From Robiginitalea sp. SC105 (GTDB lineage: Bacteria; Bacteroidota; Bacteroidia; Flavobacteriales; Flavobacteriaceae), in contig NZ_JACLZF010000001.1 in NCBI RefSeq assembly GCF_014243345.1, forward strand, positions 620,001 to 684,000: a DNA stretch of 64,000 bases, written 5' to 3'. Each line of letters opens with the position of its first letter. Position 1 is the first letter of the stretch. A model generated the notes under the pieces. It saw only the letters and a list, made by a program, of their open reading frames with translations. It searched no databases and was not told the origin of the DNA. This document shows positions 37,374 to 45,653 of the stretch, in pieces. Made by a program: the position numbers and the translations under genes.

Positions 37374-38318
37374 TTACTTTTCCGAGAGCAGCCAGGCGTC
37401 GTTGGAAACCTCGCGCTTGATCTTCCGGAGGCCTTCCAGGGCGAGTTGCGGGTCGCTGAAGGTACCACAGGACACCTGGTGCAGCCCAAAGGCATTCACA
37501 CCGTGATACCGGGCATCATATCCGCGGCTGCGCAATTGAGCAATTTTCCTGTCTGCATTTTCGCGAACCCGGAAGGCGCCGGCAATGATGTGGTGGGATC
37601 CCTTGCGGGCTTTTGACACCTCCAGGGTAATGGAGGGGAGCTCCAGGGGCTGGGAACCGAAAAACGTGGCTTCCTGTATGTGCCGGGACACTTCCTCCCG
37701 TGCGGCTTCCTGGACCAGGTCGCCGGAGGCATTGCGGCTCTGGTAAAAGGTATATCCGGATATCCCGGCCGTAACGGCGAGCAGCAGGATGGCGGCATAT
37801 TTTAAATAGGGCCGCAAACCGGGCGTTTCCCGGGATTCCGGGGTAAATGTAAACGGGATGCGCTCCTCCAAAACCTCCACCTCTTCCTTCATGGTTTCCC
37901 GAACCACCGGGGTGGCGATCAGGGAGGACAGGCCAAAGGAGGCGGTCAGGAAGTTCGTTTTATCGACGGGCTGGAAGAATATTTTCTTTTCGCTGTTGAG
38001 CCTGAAGGTACCCAGGGATTCCAAGGTAAACTTGTGCTCCTGTTGGAGTTGTTTGAGCCAGCCCCTGGCCTCTTGTTCCACATGCTGCAGGGCCTCCTCG
38101 TAGGACATCTTTTCCGCCTGGGCAATGTGGGAGACCAGCAGGCCGTCGTTAGACCGCAGCTGGGCGTTAAAGGACAACACCTTGGAAGGCGGATAAAAGG
38201 TATTGCTGTCCTTTTGCAGGTAGGCAGGCTTTATTTGCGTCAGGAACGCCCCGAATTCAGGGACTACCACGCACTGGTAGCGATAAAGCAGGGATTCTAT
38301 GTGACGGGCCGTTTCCAT
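37374..38318 (-). CDS. HU/CCDC81-like domain protein with C-terminal SPOR domain
   Basis: The ATG at 38318 gives METARHIESLLYRYQCVVVPEFGAFLTQ and 314 residues. The N-terminal 130 residues (two alpha/beta modules with VVPEFGAF and LGTFRL) look like the prokaryotic CCDC81/HU-type domains. A membrane helix follows (YLKYAAILLLAVTAGISGYTF), then a short spacer and a SPOR domain (about 235-314; HHIIAGAFRVRENADRKIAQL), which binds denuded peptidoglycan at the septum. So a cytoplasmic DNA-binding-like or oligomerising head is linked across the membrane to the wall. It is divergent from dprA. Confidence 0.82.
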   Translation of the reverse strand: METARHIESLLYRYQCVVVPEFGAFLTQIKPAYLQKDSNTFYPPSKVLSFNAQLRSNDGLLVSHIAQAEKMSYEEALQHVEQEARGWLKQLQQEHKFTLESLGTFRLNSEKKIFFQPVDKTNFLTASFGLSSLIATPVVRETMKEEVEVLEERIPFTFTPESRETPGLRPYLKYAAILLLAVTAGISGYTFYQSRNASGDLVQEAAREEVSRHIQEATFFGSQPLELPSITLEVSKARKGSHHIIAGAFRVRENADRKIAQLRSRGYDARYHGVNAFGLHQVSCGTFSDPQLALEGLRKIKREVSNDAWLLSEK

Positions 38319-38324
38319 ATGAGG

Positions 38325-38355
38325 CAAAGATGCTAAAATTTAACATTTACACCAA
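38325..38355 (-). promoter_or_regulatory. Putative promoter of the HU/SPOR gene
   Basis: On the minus strand TTG (38353-38355), 20 bases, then CATCTTTG (one mismatch to TANNTTTG), ending 7 bases before the start codon. The leader would be very short. Confidence 0.4.
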
Positions 38356-38415
38356 CGCGGGGGTGCACCTTTTTATCAACTATTTAATGGTGCATCCTGT
38401 GAATTATACAATGAA

Positions 38416-39519
38416 GTGGCTGATAAAGAGCTAGTTGCATTATTGAGATTACAGGCAGTTCCCGGGATCGGACCGGTGGGATGCAAACAACTCATCGAGC
38501 GCTTCGGAAGCCCATCCGCTGTTTTTGCCGATAAAGGGATATTAGCGGAGAGCGGCCTGAGGCCGGACCTTGCAGGGAGGTACGGGGAGGAACAATACCT
38601 CCGGTGGGCCGAGGACGAGCTGGAATTTGCGACGAAACGTGGTATCCGGTGTATTTCCTACCTGGATCCCGGTTACCCCGCCGGCCTCCTGCAGTGCGCG
38701 GACGGGCCCCCTGTGCTGTTTACCCGGGGGGCCATTCGATTCGATGCCGGCCCCCTGGTTTCCGTGGTAGGTACCCGGGGCATGACGGAATATGGCCGGC
38801 AGTGCTGTGAGGCTTTTATTCGGGGAATCGCACCGATAAACCCGATAATCATCAGCGGTTATGCCTATGGAATCGATATCACGGCCCAGCGAACTGCCAT
38901 GAGCCTTGGGTTGCAGACCATTGCCTGCATGGCTCACGGCCTGGACCGGGTGTATCCTGCCGCGCACAGGAGGTACGAGGGGGAATTACTTGAAAACGGG
39001 GGGTACCTCAGCGAATTTCCCAGGGGGACGTTGCCGGAACCGGGGCATTTCCTGAGGAGGAACCGGGTAATTGCCGGGCTCAGCCCGGCGACGGTGGTTA
39101 TCGAGTCCGGGGAGCGGGGCGGCAGCCTGGTGACTGCCGGCCTGGCCTTCGGGTATAACCGGGAAGTCTTTGCCTTTCCGGGGCGCGTTACCGATATGCA
39201 GAGCAGGGGCTGTCACCAGCTTATCCGCCAACAAAAGGCCCAGTTGATCCAGGATGCCGGGGAATTCCTCCATGCAATGGGATGGGAACCCGAAGGCGGC
39301 GACCCGGACAGCCACCGGCCCACCCGGTTGCCGGAGCACCTGGAACCCAATGAGCAGTCCCTGGCCAGGATCCTCCGGGAATCGGGCAGCAGGCACCTGG
39401 ATGATTTGGCCATTTCCTGTGGAATTTCTGTTTCGGAAGCACTGACCAGCCTTTTCAGCCTTGAAATGATGGGTTTGGTGCGCGCGTTGCCCGGAAAATG
39501 CTTTTGCTGGGAGGGGTAA
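38416..39519 (+). CDS. dprA: DNA-processing protein DprA
   Basis: A 367-residue DprA/Smf. A GTG at 38416 begins ADKELVALLRLQAVPGIGPVGCKQL (helix-hairpin-helix-like N-domain). The Rossmann core follows with VGTRGMTEYGRQCCEAF, ISGYAYGIDITAQRTAM, THGLD-like MAHGLDRVYPAAHR, and RNRVIAGLSPATVVIESGERGGSLVTA. A winged-helix C-terminus ends the protein. It loads RecA on incoming single-stranded DNA during natural transformation. recA itself is also in this window, about 5 kb away. Confidence 0.95.
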   Translation: MADKELVALLRLQAVPGIGPVGCKQLIERFGSPSAVFADKGILAESGLRPDLAGRYGEEQYLRWAEDELEFATKRGIRCISYLDPGYPAGLLQCADGPPVLFTRGAIRFDAGPLVSVVGTRGMTEYGRQCCEAFIRGIAPINPIIISGYAYGIDITAQRTAMSLGLQTIACMAHGLDRVYPAAHRRYEGELLENGGYLSEFPRGTLPEPGHFLRRNRVIAGLSPATVVIESGERGGSLVTAGLAFGYNREVFAFPGRVTDMQSRGCHQLIRQQKAQLIQDAGEFLHAMGWEPEGGDPDSHRPTRLPEHLEPNEQSLARILRESGSRHLDDLAISCGISVSEALTSLFSLEMMGLVRALPGKCFCWEG

Positions 39520-39526
39520 AAAACAA

Positions 39527-39536
39527 ACCACCTGGT
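39527..39536. repeat. Palindrome A between dprA and trpS
   Basis: ACCA-CC-TGGT, within ACCACCTGGTC, whose reverse complement recurs at 39652-39662. It lies just after the dprA stop. Confidence 0.4.
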
Positions 39537-39650
39537 CAGTTGGGGGCCGAAAGGGATCCATAAATCCCGGTTCGGGGGTTGTTCACCCCCTGTTGCCTGT
39601 CGTTGAACGACCATCCGGGGAAGGGCTTTATCGGCAAAGGGGGCATTTTC

Positions 39651-39664
39651 CGACCAGGTGGTCG
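39651..39664. repeat. Palindrome B between dprA and trpS
   Basis: CGACCA-GG-TGGTCG has perfect 6-base arms. Its inner 11 bases are the reverse complement of the site at 39527-39537. It lies just before the trpS stop on the other strand. Confidence 0.4.
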
Positions 39665-39675
39665 GTTTGCCTGTT

Positions 39676-40644
39676 TCAGTAACCGAGTTTTGCACGGACC
39701 CGCTCCAGTACCTCACTGGCAACCACCCGCGCCTTCTGGGCCCCTATTTCAAGCGCTTCGTCGACCTCTGCAGGGTGTTCCCGATAGTATTCGAAGCGCT
39801 CCCTTGCCTCTGAAAAAGTATCCCGGACACATTCAAACAGCGCTTGTTTGGCATGGCCGTATCCATAGTTTCCGCCCAGGTAGTTGGCGCGCATCTCCGC
39901 TACTTTTTCCGGGGAGGCCAGTATTTTATACAGGGCAAAGACCGTATCCGTGTCCGGGTCTTTTGGATCTTCCAGGGGTGTACTATCCGTGACGATGCCC
40001 ATGATCTGTTTGCGCAGCGCCTTATCCGGCTGGAAGATATCGATCAGGTTCCCCTTGCTCTTGCTCATCTTCTGCCCGTCTGTCCCGGGGATGTACATGG
40101 TGTTTTCCTGGACTTTGGCCTCCGGCATCACAAAGGTCTCCCCGAGTTGGGCGTGGAACCGGGCCGCGACATCCCGGGTCATTTCCAGGTGCTGCAACTG
40201 GTCCTTGCCCACGGGCACGATCTCCGCGTCGTAGAGGAGGATATCGGCCGCCATCAGCATGGGATAGGAGAAGAGCCCCGCATTCACGTCTTCCAGCCGG
40301 TCGGCCTTGTCTTTGAAGGAATGGGCGAGGGTGAGGCGCTGGTAAGGAAAAAAACAGCTGAGGTACCAGGCCAGTTCGGTAACCTGTGGGACATCGCTCT
40401 GCCGGTAAAACACGGTTTTTTCAATATCCAGGCCAAAGGCGAGCCAGGTGGCCGCAGTGGCAAAGGTATTGCCGCGGAGCACTTCCCCGTCCTTGATCTG
40501 GGTAAGGGAATGCATGTCCGCGATAAAGAGGAAGGAATCGTTGGCGGGACGGGCGGCCATTTCGATGGCCGGGCGGATGGCCCCGAGTATGTTCCCCAGG
40601 TGCGGGGTTCCGGTACTTTGAATGCCGGTCAGAATCCTAGGCAT
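39676..40644 (-). CDS. trpS: Tryptophan--tRNA ligase
   Basis: Starting at the ATG at 40644 gives MPRILTGIQSTGTPHLGNILG and 322 residues; the frame runs further upstream but without family sequence. TPHLGN is the HIGH-type motif, KMSKS is present, and DILLYDAEIVPVGKDQLQHLE completes the class I Trp-specific set. It charges tRNA-Trp. It is convergent with dprA and divergent from plsC. Confidence 0.96.
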   Translation of the reverse strand: MPRILTGIQSTGTPHLGNILGAIRPAIEMAARPANDSFLFIADMHSLTQIKDGEVLRGNTFATAATWLAFGLDIEKTVFYRQSDVPQVTELAWYLSCFFPYQRLTLAHSFKDKADRLEDVNAGLFSYPMLMAADILLYDAEIVPVGKDQLQHLEMTRDVAARFHAQLGETFVMPEAKVQENTMYIPGTDGQKMSKSKGNLIDIFQPDKALRKQIMGIVTDSTPLEDPKDPDTDTVFALYKILASPEKVAEMRANYLGGNYGYGHAKQALFECVRDTFSEARERFEYYREHPAEVDEALEIGAQKARVVASEVLERVRAKLGY

Positions 40645-40842
40645 GGCGATGGTCTTTGCTTCTCCCCGCAAATGTAGGCTGGCAATTCCCGCTGTGCAAC
40701 CCCTGCCCGGAAAATTCGGGAGCCAGCCGGCCGCATACCGGGATTTCCCGAACCGTGCTGTCCTCCAGGGCGTGCCCTCCATTGTGAAAGCCTTCCCTAA
40801 CGTTCCTGCGGATTCCTTCAGGCATCCCCCGGGCAAAATTGC

Positions 40843-40850
40843 TACTTTTG
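40843..40850 (+). promoter_or_regulatory. Putative -7 box of plsC, almost leaderless
   Basis: TACTTTTG fits TANNTTTG and ends only 5 bases before the ATG at 40856, so the transcript would start at or next to the start codon. Confidence 0.4.
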
Positions 40851-40855
40851 GGACC

Positions 40856-41602
40856 ATGAAAGACCTGTTCCGCATACCGGCAGTGACCCTGTGGAGGATT
40901 TGGTTCTATATCCTGGTGGCCCTCCCGATCCTGGTCTTTTTCCCCTTCCTGCTGCTGTTGACCATTTCCCAGCGTACCTACCCCCAGTTTTTCTGGATGG
41001 CCCGGAACCTTTGGGCACCGGTTATCCTGTACGGGATGGGGTTTGTGCCGGTTATACGCTACGACCAGCGCCTGGAAAAGGGAAAGAGCTATATGCTGGT
41101 CGCCAACCATACCAGCATGCTGGATATCATGTTTATGCTTCGGGTAAGCCGTAACCCCTTTGTGTTTGTCGGCAAGAAGGAATTGGCTAAAATCCCCCTT
41201 TTCGGTTTTTTTTATAAGCGGGTATGCATTTTGGTGGACCGGGAAGACAGCAGGAGCAGGTCCGGTGTCTACCGTCGGGCCCAGAATCGTCTCAAGAGCG
41301 GGTTGAGCATCTGTATTTTCCCGGAGGGCGGGGTTCCCGAGGAGACGGTGGAGCTCGACAGCTTCAAGGACGGTGCGTTTAAAATGGCTATTGCGCATCG
41401 GATTCCGGTTGTCCCCATCGTGTTTTTTGATTCCAAAAAGCGCTTTTCATTCCTGTTTTTCAGCGGCAGCCCCGGCGTATTGCGGGCACGGGTGCACCCG
41501 TTTGTCGAAACCGCGGACCTCATGGCGGCCGATAAGGCGAGGTTGCGCGAAACAGTACGGGAAACGATACTGAAGAGCCTGCGCAGCGGGCCGATAAAAT
41601 AA
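40856..41602 (+). CDS. plsC: 1-acyl-sn-glycerol-3-phosphate acyltransferase
   Basis: The ATG at 40856 gives MKDLFRIPAVTLWRIWFYILV and 248 residues. After one N-terminal membrane helix pair come the acyltransferase motifs: NHTSMLD (HX4D), then a basic segment and FPEGG. VPIVFFDSKKRF is the last block. It adds the second acyl chain to make phosphatidate. A longer upstream frame overlaps trpS on the other strand and is rejected. Confidence 0.93.
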   Translation: MKDLFRIPAVTLWRIWFYILVALPILVFFPFLLLLTISQRTYPQFFWMARNLWAPVILYGMGFVPVIRYDQRLEKGKSYMLVANHTSMLDIMFMLRVSRNPFVFVGKKELAKIPLFGFFYKRVCILVDREDSRSRSGVYRRAQNRLKSGLSICIFPEGGVPEETVELDSFKDGAFKMAIAHRIPVVPIVFFDSKKRFSFLFFSGSPGVLRARVHPFVETADLMAADKARLRETVRETILKSLRSGPIK

Positions 41603-41624
41603 AGCGCCAAACGGGCGCTTTATT
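41601..41624 (+). terminator. Terminator after plsC
   Basis: AAAGCGCC pairs with GGCGCTTT around five bases, then TATT. The stem is good but the T-run short. The plsC stop codon reaches its first bases. Confidence 0.6.
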
Positions 41625-41686
41625 ATGAATATCAACTAGTTATGTCTCCTTCGATAGGGTCTCTTTTCCTTAACGTACCGAATGGT

Positions 41687-43216
41687 TTAAAAACGATATC
41701 GGATGCCGCTGTATACCCCTACGGAATAAGGCTGGAAGTTCCCCGCCGTGTTGGTAAAGGTATTCAGATGGTATTTGAACATAGGCTGCATCTGTAGTTG
41801 CAGGTCGGAATTGAGGTTGTAGAAAACCCCCAACCCCAGGTTGGTGCTGAAACTTACCGAATTCATATTCGTCGCCTCGCCGATCTGGGTGGTGGCCCCA
41901 TCCGAATCCAGGCTTACCGAATTATCCACCAGGAAGAGCGAACTGAGCCCCCCGACCAGGTTGATCCCCAGTTTCCGGTCAACCAGCCGGTATTCCAATT
42001 CCATGGGGACTTCCAGGTACCCGAATTCCTGTAGCATGCGGCCTTCCCTCGCCGGCGTCTGCGCATTCACATCTGCCGTCGTATTTTCGATAGGCAGTGA
42101 ATTTTCGGTGGCCGTGCTTTCCACCACTACGGTGCGCGCGTTCTCTGAATAACTGATCGTACGGATCAGGGACGAAGGGGAGGGGCCGGACAGTGTTGAG
42201 GTAAAAGCGACCTGGTTGGTATTGTACCCAAAATCGACCCGGTTCAGCCCCGAACGAAGGCTTAGTCTGTCGGAAACCTCATAGGCTACCGAAACGCCGT
42301 AACTGAAATTCAGTGTCCCGGACTTGCTGTTGGAGACAAAATTCTGCGAAATTGGCGACCCGTCTCCGAAAGAATTATAGTAGACCGGTGCCAGGTTGGT
42401 GCCCACGGACCAGCGGCCGGAAGCCTTTTCCGCCACTGCGGCTTCTTCGGCTTCTTCAATGGCCTCAAAGAGGGATTTGCCCTTGTCGGTCTTCGCGTCT
42501 TGGGCCGACTCTTCCTCATCCTCACCGGTAACAGCCGGAATATTTGCCGCCAGTTGCCCGGAAGCAGCCGGTTGGACATCTCCTTCCCGGTTGTTCCGGT
42601 CGGCCCCATCCGGTTTTTCAGGCGTGCGAACCGCGATGTCCCCGCCATCCTTTATGTCCCCGTCATTTTTTGACGCATCGGTATTATCACGGGTTTCGGC
42701 CGCGGCCACGGCTGTGACCCCCTGCCTGGTCGGGTCCTGATCCTTCCTGTTTCCCGGAAGTTCCCCATTTTTCACGGGGGTAACCTTGTCCGGGGAAGTC
42801 CCCGAATCAGCTTCTCGGGTGGCTGCGTTGCGGGTGTCGCCCTCCGGGACGATAGTGCCGCGGTTTTCCCTTGCCTGACGGGCTTCTCCACCGGTTTCCT
42901 CTGGATTGCCGCGTGTATCCGGGGCGCCTTCATTGGGCGCTCCTGCGTTGCCGGAATCCGTTTCCGGGGAATCTGTGCCCCGCGTATCGGTTACCGGAAT
43001 TCCCTCCAGTTCCGGGACCCCGTCAGGGGTGAAAAATAACAGGGATAGCAGGAGGGCAGCGGCAATACCGCCCAGGGCCCACCAAATGGGGACAACCCGC
43101 TTCTGCTTTTTCTGGTCCAGGGACGCGCGGATCCGATCCCATACATGGGGGTCGGGTTCCCGGGCGTATTTTCCGAGCTTTTCCTTGAAAAGATCGTCTG
43201 AATGTTCTGGTTCCAT
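41687..43216 (-). CDS. Envelope-spanning protein: cytoplasmic segment, one TM helix, linker, C-terminal outer-membrane beta-barrel
   Basis: A 509-residue protein encoded 10 bases after the ECF sigma gene. Residues 1-43 are cytoplasmic and charged (HSDDLFKEKLGKYAREPD). A membrane helix follows (about 44-63, WWALGGIAAALLLSLLFF), then about 200 residues of acidic, Thr/Gly/Asn-rich low-complexity linker. From about 270 the sequence alternates like a beta-barrel and ends in a terminal Phe (VGVYSGIRYRF), as outer-membrane proteins do. Related Bacteroidota proteins pair with ECF sigma factors, so the head probably acts as anti-sigma. Barrel and head in one chain would join the two membranes. Confidence 0.8.
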   Translation of the reverse strand: MEPEHSDDLFKEKLGKYAREPDPHVWDRIRASLDQKKQKRVVPIWWALGGIAAALLLSLLFFTPDGVPELEGIPVTDTRGTDSPETDSGNAGAPNEGAPDTRGNPEETGGEARQARENRGTIVPEGDTRNAATREADSGTSPDKVTPVKNGELPGNRKDQDPTRQGVTAVAAAETRDNTDASKNDGDIKDGGDIAVRTPEKPDGADRNNREGDVQPAASGQLAANIPAVTGEDEEESAQDAKTDKGKSLFEAIEEAEEAAVAEKASGRWSVGTNLAPVYYNSFGDGSPISQNFVSNSKSGTLNFSYGVSVAYEVSDRLSLRSGLNRVDFGYNTNQVAFTSTLSGPSPSSLIRTISYSENARTVVVESTATENSLPIENTTADVNAQTPAREGRMLQEFGYLEVPMELEYRLVDRKLGINLVGGLSSLFLVDNSVSLDSDGATTQIGEATNMNSVSFSTNLGLGVFYNLNSDLQLQMQPMFKYHLNTFTNTAGNFQPYSVGVYSGIRYRF

Positions 43217-43226
43217 GTTTATTGAG

Positions 43227-43766
43227 TTAGGCTATATTAATTTTCGTATTCTTAATCCGGTCCCGGAGGATGGCCCTGGCCCGAGCCAGGTTGGATTTGG
43301 ACGTCCCCTCGGAGGTGCCCAGGGATTCGCTGATCTCCTTGTGGGAGTATCCGTCCAGGACGTACAGGTTGAACGTTATCCGGTATTTCTCCGGCAGCTC
43401 CTGGACAAATTTCAGCAAAGTACTCAGGGAGGGCTCCTGCCCCGATTCCTCAGCACTACCTGGGTCGTCCCCCTCGTCCGGGACCTCCGTAACCAGGCTC
43501 AGGGGCTCCTTTTTCCGGTATTTCTGCAAAACCGTATTGACCGTGATCCGCTTGAGCCACCCTTCAAAAGAACCCTTGGCCCCGAATTGGTGGATCTTTT
43601 CAAAAATGGTCATAAAACTGTCGTGCAAGTTGTCCTCCGCTTCCGTCTTGTTTCGGGAATACTTCAGACAAATGCCAAAAAGCACAGCGGAATAGGTCCT
43701 GTATAATTCTTCCTGGGCCGCTCTGTTTCCTTTCTTACACTTTTTTATGAGCTCTTTTTGGGTCAA
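43227..43766 (-). CDS. ECF-type RNA polymerase sigma factor
   Basis: A 179-residue sigma-70 family protein. Region 2 is near FGICLKYSRNKTEAEDNLHDSFMTIFEKI, and region 4 holds the helix-turn-helix YVLDGYSHKEISESLGTSEGTSKSNLARARAILRDRI. An acidic linker of about 25 residues joins them. Region 3 is missing, as in ECF factors. It likely directs transcription of genes for envelope proteins and is held in check by the next gene product. Its target promoters are not visible here. Confidence 0.92.
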   Translation of the reverse strand: MTQKELIKKCKKGNRAAQEELYRTYSAVLFGICLKYSRNKTEAEDNLHDSFMTIFEKIHQFGAKGSFEGWLKRITVNTVLQKYRKKEPLSLVTEVPDEGDDPGSAEESGQEPSLSTLLKFVQELPEKYRITFNLYVLDGYSHKEISESLGTSEGTSKSNLARARAILRDRIKNTKINIA

Positions 43767-43811
43767 AATGTCGGTTCGATTACATAGGAAGCCATGGTTT
43801 TCGGAAAGGCG

Positions 43812-44237
43812 CTATTCAACGGGGACTTCAACCTCGATAAACCGGGGGTTCCCCGATTCGTCCTCCCCGGAGTAAAACCGGAAAAGGTAGGGTTCGTAAT
43901 ACCGGCAGGTAAACTGAAAACTCGTCTGGAGTTCCCGGGCCGGGCCGGTACAGTTTTCTTCCGGGAATTCCGATCCGATGGCCACCACCCTGCGCACTGC
44001 GGTCCCTTCCGAAGTCACATCAAATCCCTCGAAGTTCGTACACCCGTTCGGGAGGGCATAGGTTACTCCGATTTCATAGGATTCGTGGAGTTGGAAGGAT
44101 TCCGGCATATCCACAGCAGTTATCTCCAGCGTCACAAAGTGGTAACTCATGCCGTCGTCACTTATGTCACAGCCGGATAGCAGGATGCAAATCAGGAATA
44201 TGGGCAAACCTTTCCAAATGCGCTTCATATGCATCAT
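43812..44237 (-). CDS. Small hypothetical lipoprotein
   Basis: A 141-residue protein with a lipoprotein signal (MKRIWKGLPIFLICILLSGC). ATGs at 44237, 44234 and 44228 are all possible starts; 44228 gives the most typical signal. The mature domain has two Cys (NGCTNFEG and ENCTGPAR), possibly a disulphide, and beta-strand-like sequence with a C-terminal RFIEVEVPVE. I do not recognise a family. It is in the same direction as the sigma factor but upstream of it, about 45 bases away. Confidence 0.6.
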   Translation of the reverse strand: MMHMKRIWKGLPIFLICILLSGCDISDDGMSYHFVTLEITAVDMPESFQLHESYEIGVTYALPNGCTNFEGFDVTSEGTAVRRVVAIGSEFPEENCTGPARELQTSFQFTCRYYEPYLFRFYSGEDESGNPRFIEVEVPVE

Positions 44238-44308
44238 CTATAACTATTCCTTGTCTATAAGATGAGTCCGGCGCCTAAAGGTTGCTTGCCCTGGAGGGAA
44301 ATGCGGGA

Positions 44309-45316
44309 TTACCCCTTGATCGCCTTGATGGCCTCTTTGATTTTCTGTTCGAGTTCCTCAAGTAGTTCCGGGTTGTCTTTGAGGAGGATTTTTACGGCAT
44401 CGCGCCCCTGCCCCAATTTGGTATCCCCGTAACTGAACCAGGAGCCGCTTTTCTGGATGATTTCATAATCCACGCCAAGGTCCACGATCTCGCCTACCTT
44501 GGAGATCCCCTCCCCGTACATGATGTCGAATTCCGTGGTGCGGAAGGGCGGGGCCACCTTGTTCTTGACCACCTTTACCCGGGTTTTATTTCCCTGGACG
44601 TCCCCGTCCGTATCCTTGATCTGGGTAGACCGGCGTATGTCCAGGCGGACGGAACAATAGAATTTCAGGGCGTTACCCCCGGTGGTCACTTCGGGGTTCC
44701 CGAACATCACCCCGATTTTTTCCCGTAGCTGGTTGATGAAGATCACCGTGCAATGCGTCTTGCTGATGGATGCGGTCAGCTTCCGGAGGGCCTGGGACAT
44801 CAGGCGGGCGTGAAGCCCTACTTTGGAATCCCCCATTTCCCCCTCAATTTCACTTTTGGGGGTAAGGGCGGCAACGGAATCGACCACGATGATGTCGATG
44901 GCGCCGGAGCGGATCAGGTTATCGGCAATTTCAAGGGCCTGCTCCCCGTGGTCCGGCTGGGAAATGATCAGGTTGTCGATGTCCACCCCGAGTTTCTCTG
45001 CATAGAAACGATCGAAGGCGTGTTCCGCATCGATGAATGCCGCGATGCCACCGGCTTTCTGGGCTTCGGCAATGGCGTGCAGCGTCAGCGTGGTTTTACC
45101 CGAAGATTCCGGGCCGTAGATCTCGATGACCCGGCCCCTTGGGTAGCCTCCTACGCCCAACGCGATGTCGAGCCCCAGGGAGCCGGACGGGATCACCTCC
45201 ACATCCTGGGCCACGTTGTCCCCCATTTTCATGACCGTACCCTTCCCGTACGTTTTGTCCAGTTTGTCCAGGGTGAGTTTCAGGGCTTTTAATTTCGCAT
45301 CTTTTTCGCTGCTCAT
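44309..45316 (-). CDS. recA: Recombinase RecA
   Basis: A 335-residue RecA. Walker A is GPESSGKTT, the L1/L2 DNA loops include [25 protein letters not shown], and the C-terminal acidic tail is short. It forms filaments on single-stranded DNA for strand exchange and the SOS response. I see no LexA box near it; many Bacteroidota lack the classic SOS box. A probable promoter lies 28 bases upstream (45344-45375). Confidence 0.98.
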   Translation of the reverse strand: MSSEKDAKLKALKLTLDKLDKTYGKGTVMKMGDNVAQDVEVIPSGSLGLDIALGVGGYPRGRVIEIYGPESSGKTTLTLHAIAEAQKAGGIAAFIDAEHAFDRFYAEKLGVDIDNLIISQPDHGEQALEIADNLIRSGAIDIIVVDSVAALTPKSEIEGEMGDSKVGLHARLMSQALRKLTASISKTHCTVIFINQLREKIGVMFGNPEVTTGGNALKFYCSVRLDIRRSTQIKDTDGDVQGNKTRVKVVKNKVAPPFRTTEFDIMYGEGISKVGEIVDLGVDYEIIQKSGSWFSYGDTKLGQGRDAVKILLKDNPELLEELEQKIKEAIKAIKG

Positions 45317-45343
45317 GGGTGTCTTTTATTTGAAAGTGGGAGG

Positions 45344-45375
45344 CTAAATTACCATTTCTTTTCCGAGTTTCACAA
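45344..45375 (-). promoter_or_regulatory. Putative recA promoter
   Basis: On the minus strand TTG (45373-45375), 21 bases, then TAATTTAG (45344-45351), one mismatch from TANNTTTG. The leader before the ATG would be about 24 bases. Confidence 0.4.
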
Positions 45376-45399
45376 TGAGGTAAGCAACCTTTTGAAGAT

Positions 45400-45545
45400 G
45401 GCTGTATCTATTAAATGAATTCACATCAGAAACCCGCAATATAGCGCGGGCGGCCGCAACCGCATTTCACTGAATTGCTATGAAGAAGAAGGTAAATGGT
45501 TTGCGGTCCCAAGGGCCCTGCTCCTACGAGCAGGGCTTTTTTTTT
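45400..45545 (+). ncRNA. Candidate small RNA ended by an orphan terminator
   Basis: A strong plus-strand terminator (45515-45545) has no plus-strand gene before it; recA points the other way. The bases before it can fold: AATTCA (45418-45423) pairs with TGAATT (45471-45476) and encloses a CCCGC/GCGGG hairpin (45433-45450). The 5' end is unknown. As an alternative, a 29-codon frame starting MKKKVNGLRSQG (45481-45570) runs through the terminator, which makes a real peptide unlikely. Confidence 0.3.
45515..45545 (+). terminator. Strong Rho-independent terminator without an upstream gene
   Basis: GCCCTGCTC and GAGCAGGGC form a 9-bp stem with a 4-base loop, followed by nine T. Confidence 0.9.
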
Positions 45546-45583
45546 GCATTTACTCCGGGTGTGGGCTGATTTAACCTGCACAT

Positions 45584-45617
45584 TTTGAGGCCTTCCCCCC
45601 GAAAATTCTTATTTTTG
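45584..45617 (+). promoter_or_regulatory. trhO promoter
   Basis: TTTG (45584-45587), 22 bases, TATTTTTG (45610-45617). Both Bacteroidota elements are present and the leader is about 33 bases. Confidence 0.6.
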
Positions 45618-45653
45618 CCCCTCGATTTCTTTTAACCCTCAAACCTGTATAGC

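Noticed and set aside
45441-45458. GC-rich palindrome with a NotI-type GCGGCCGC core
   Set aside because: Chance in GC-rich sequence; it is partly included in the fold of the candidate RNA but not a site by itself.
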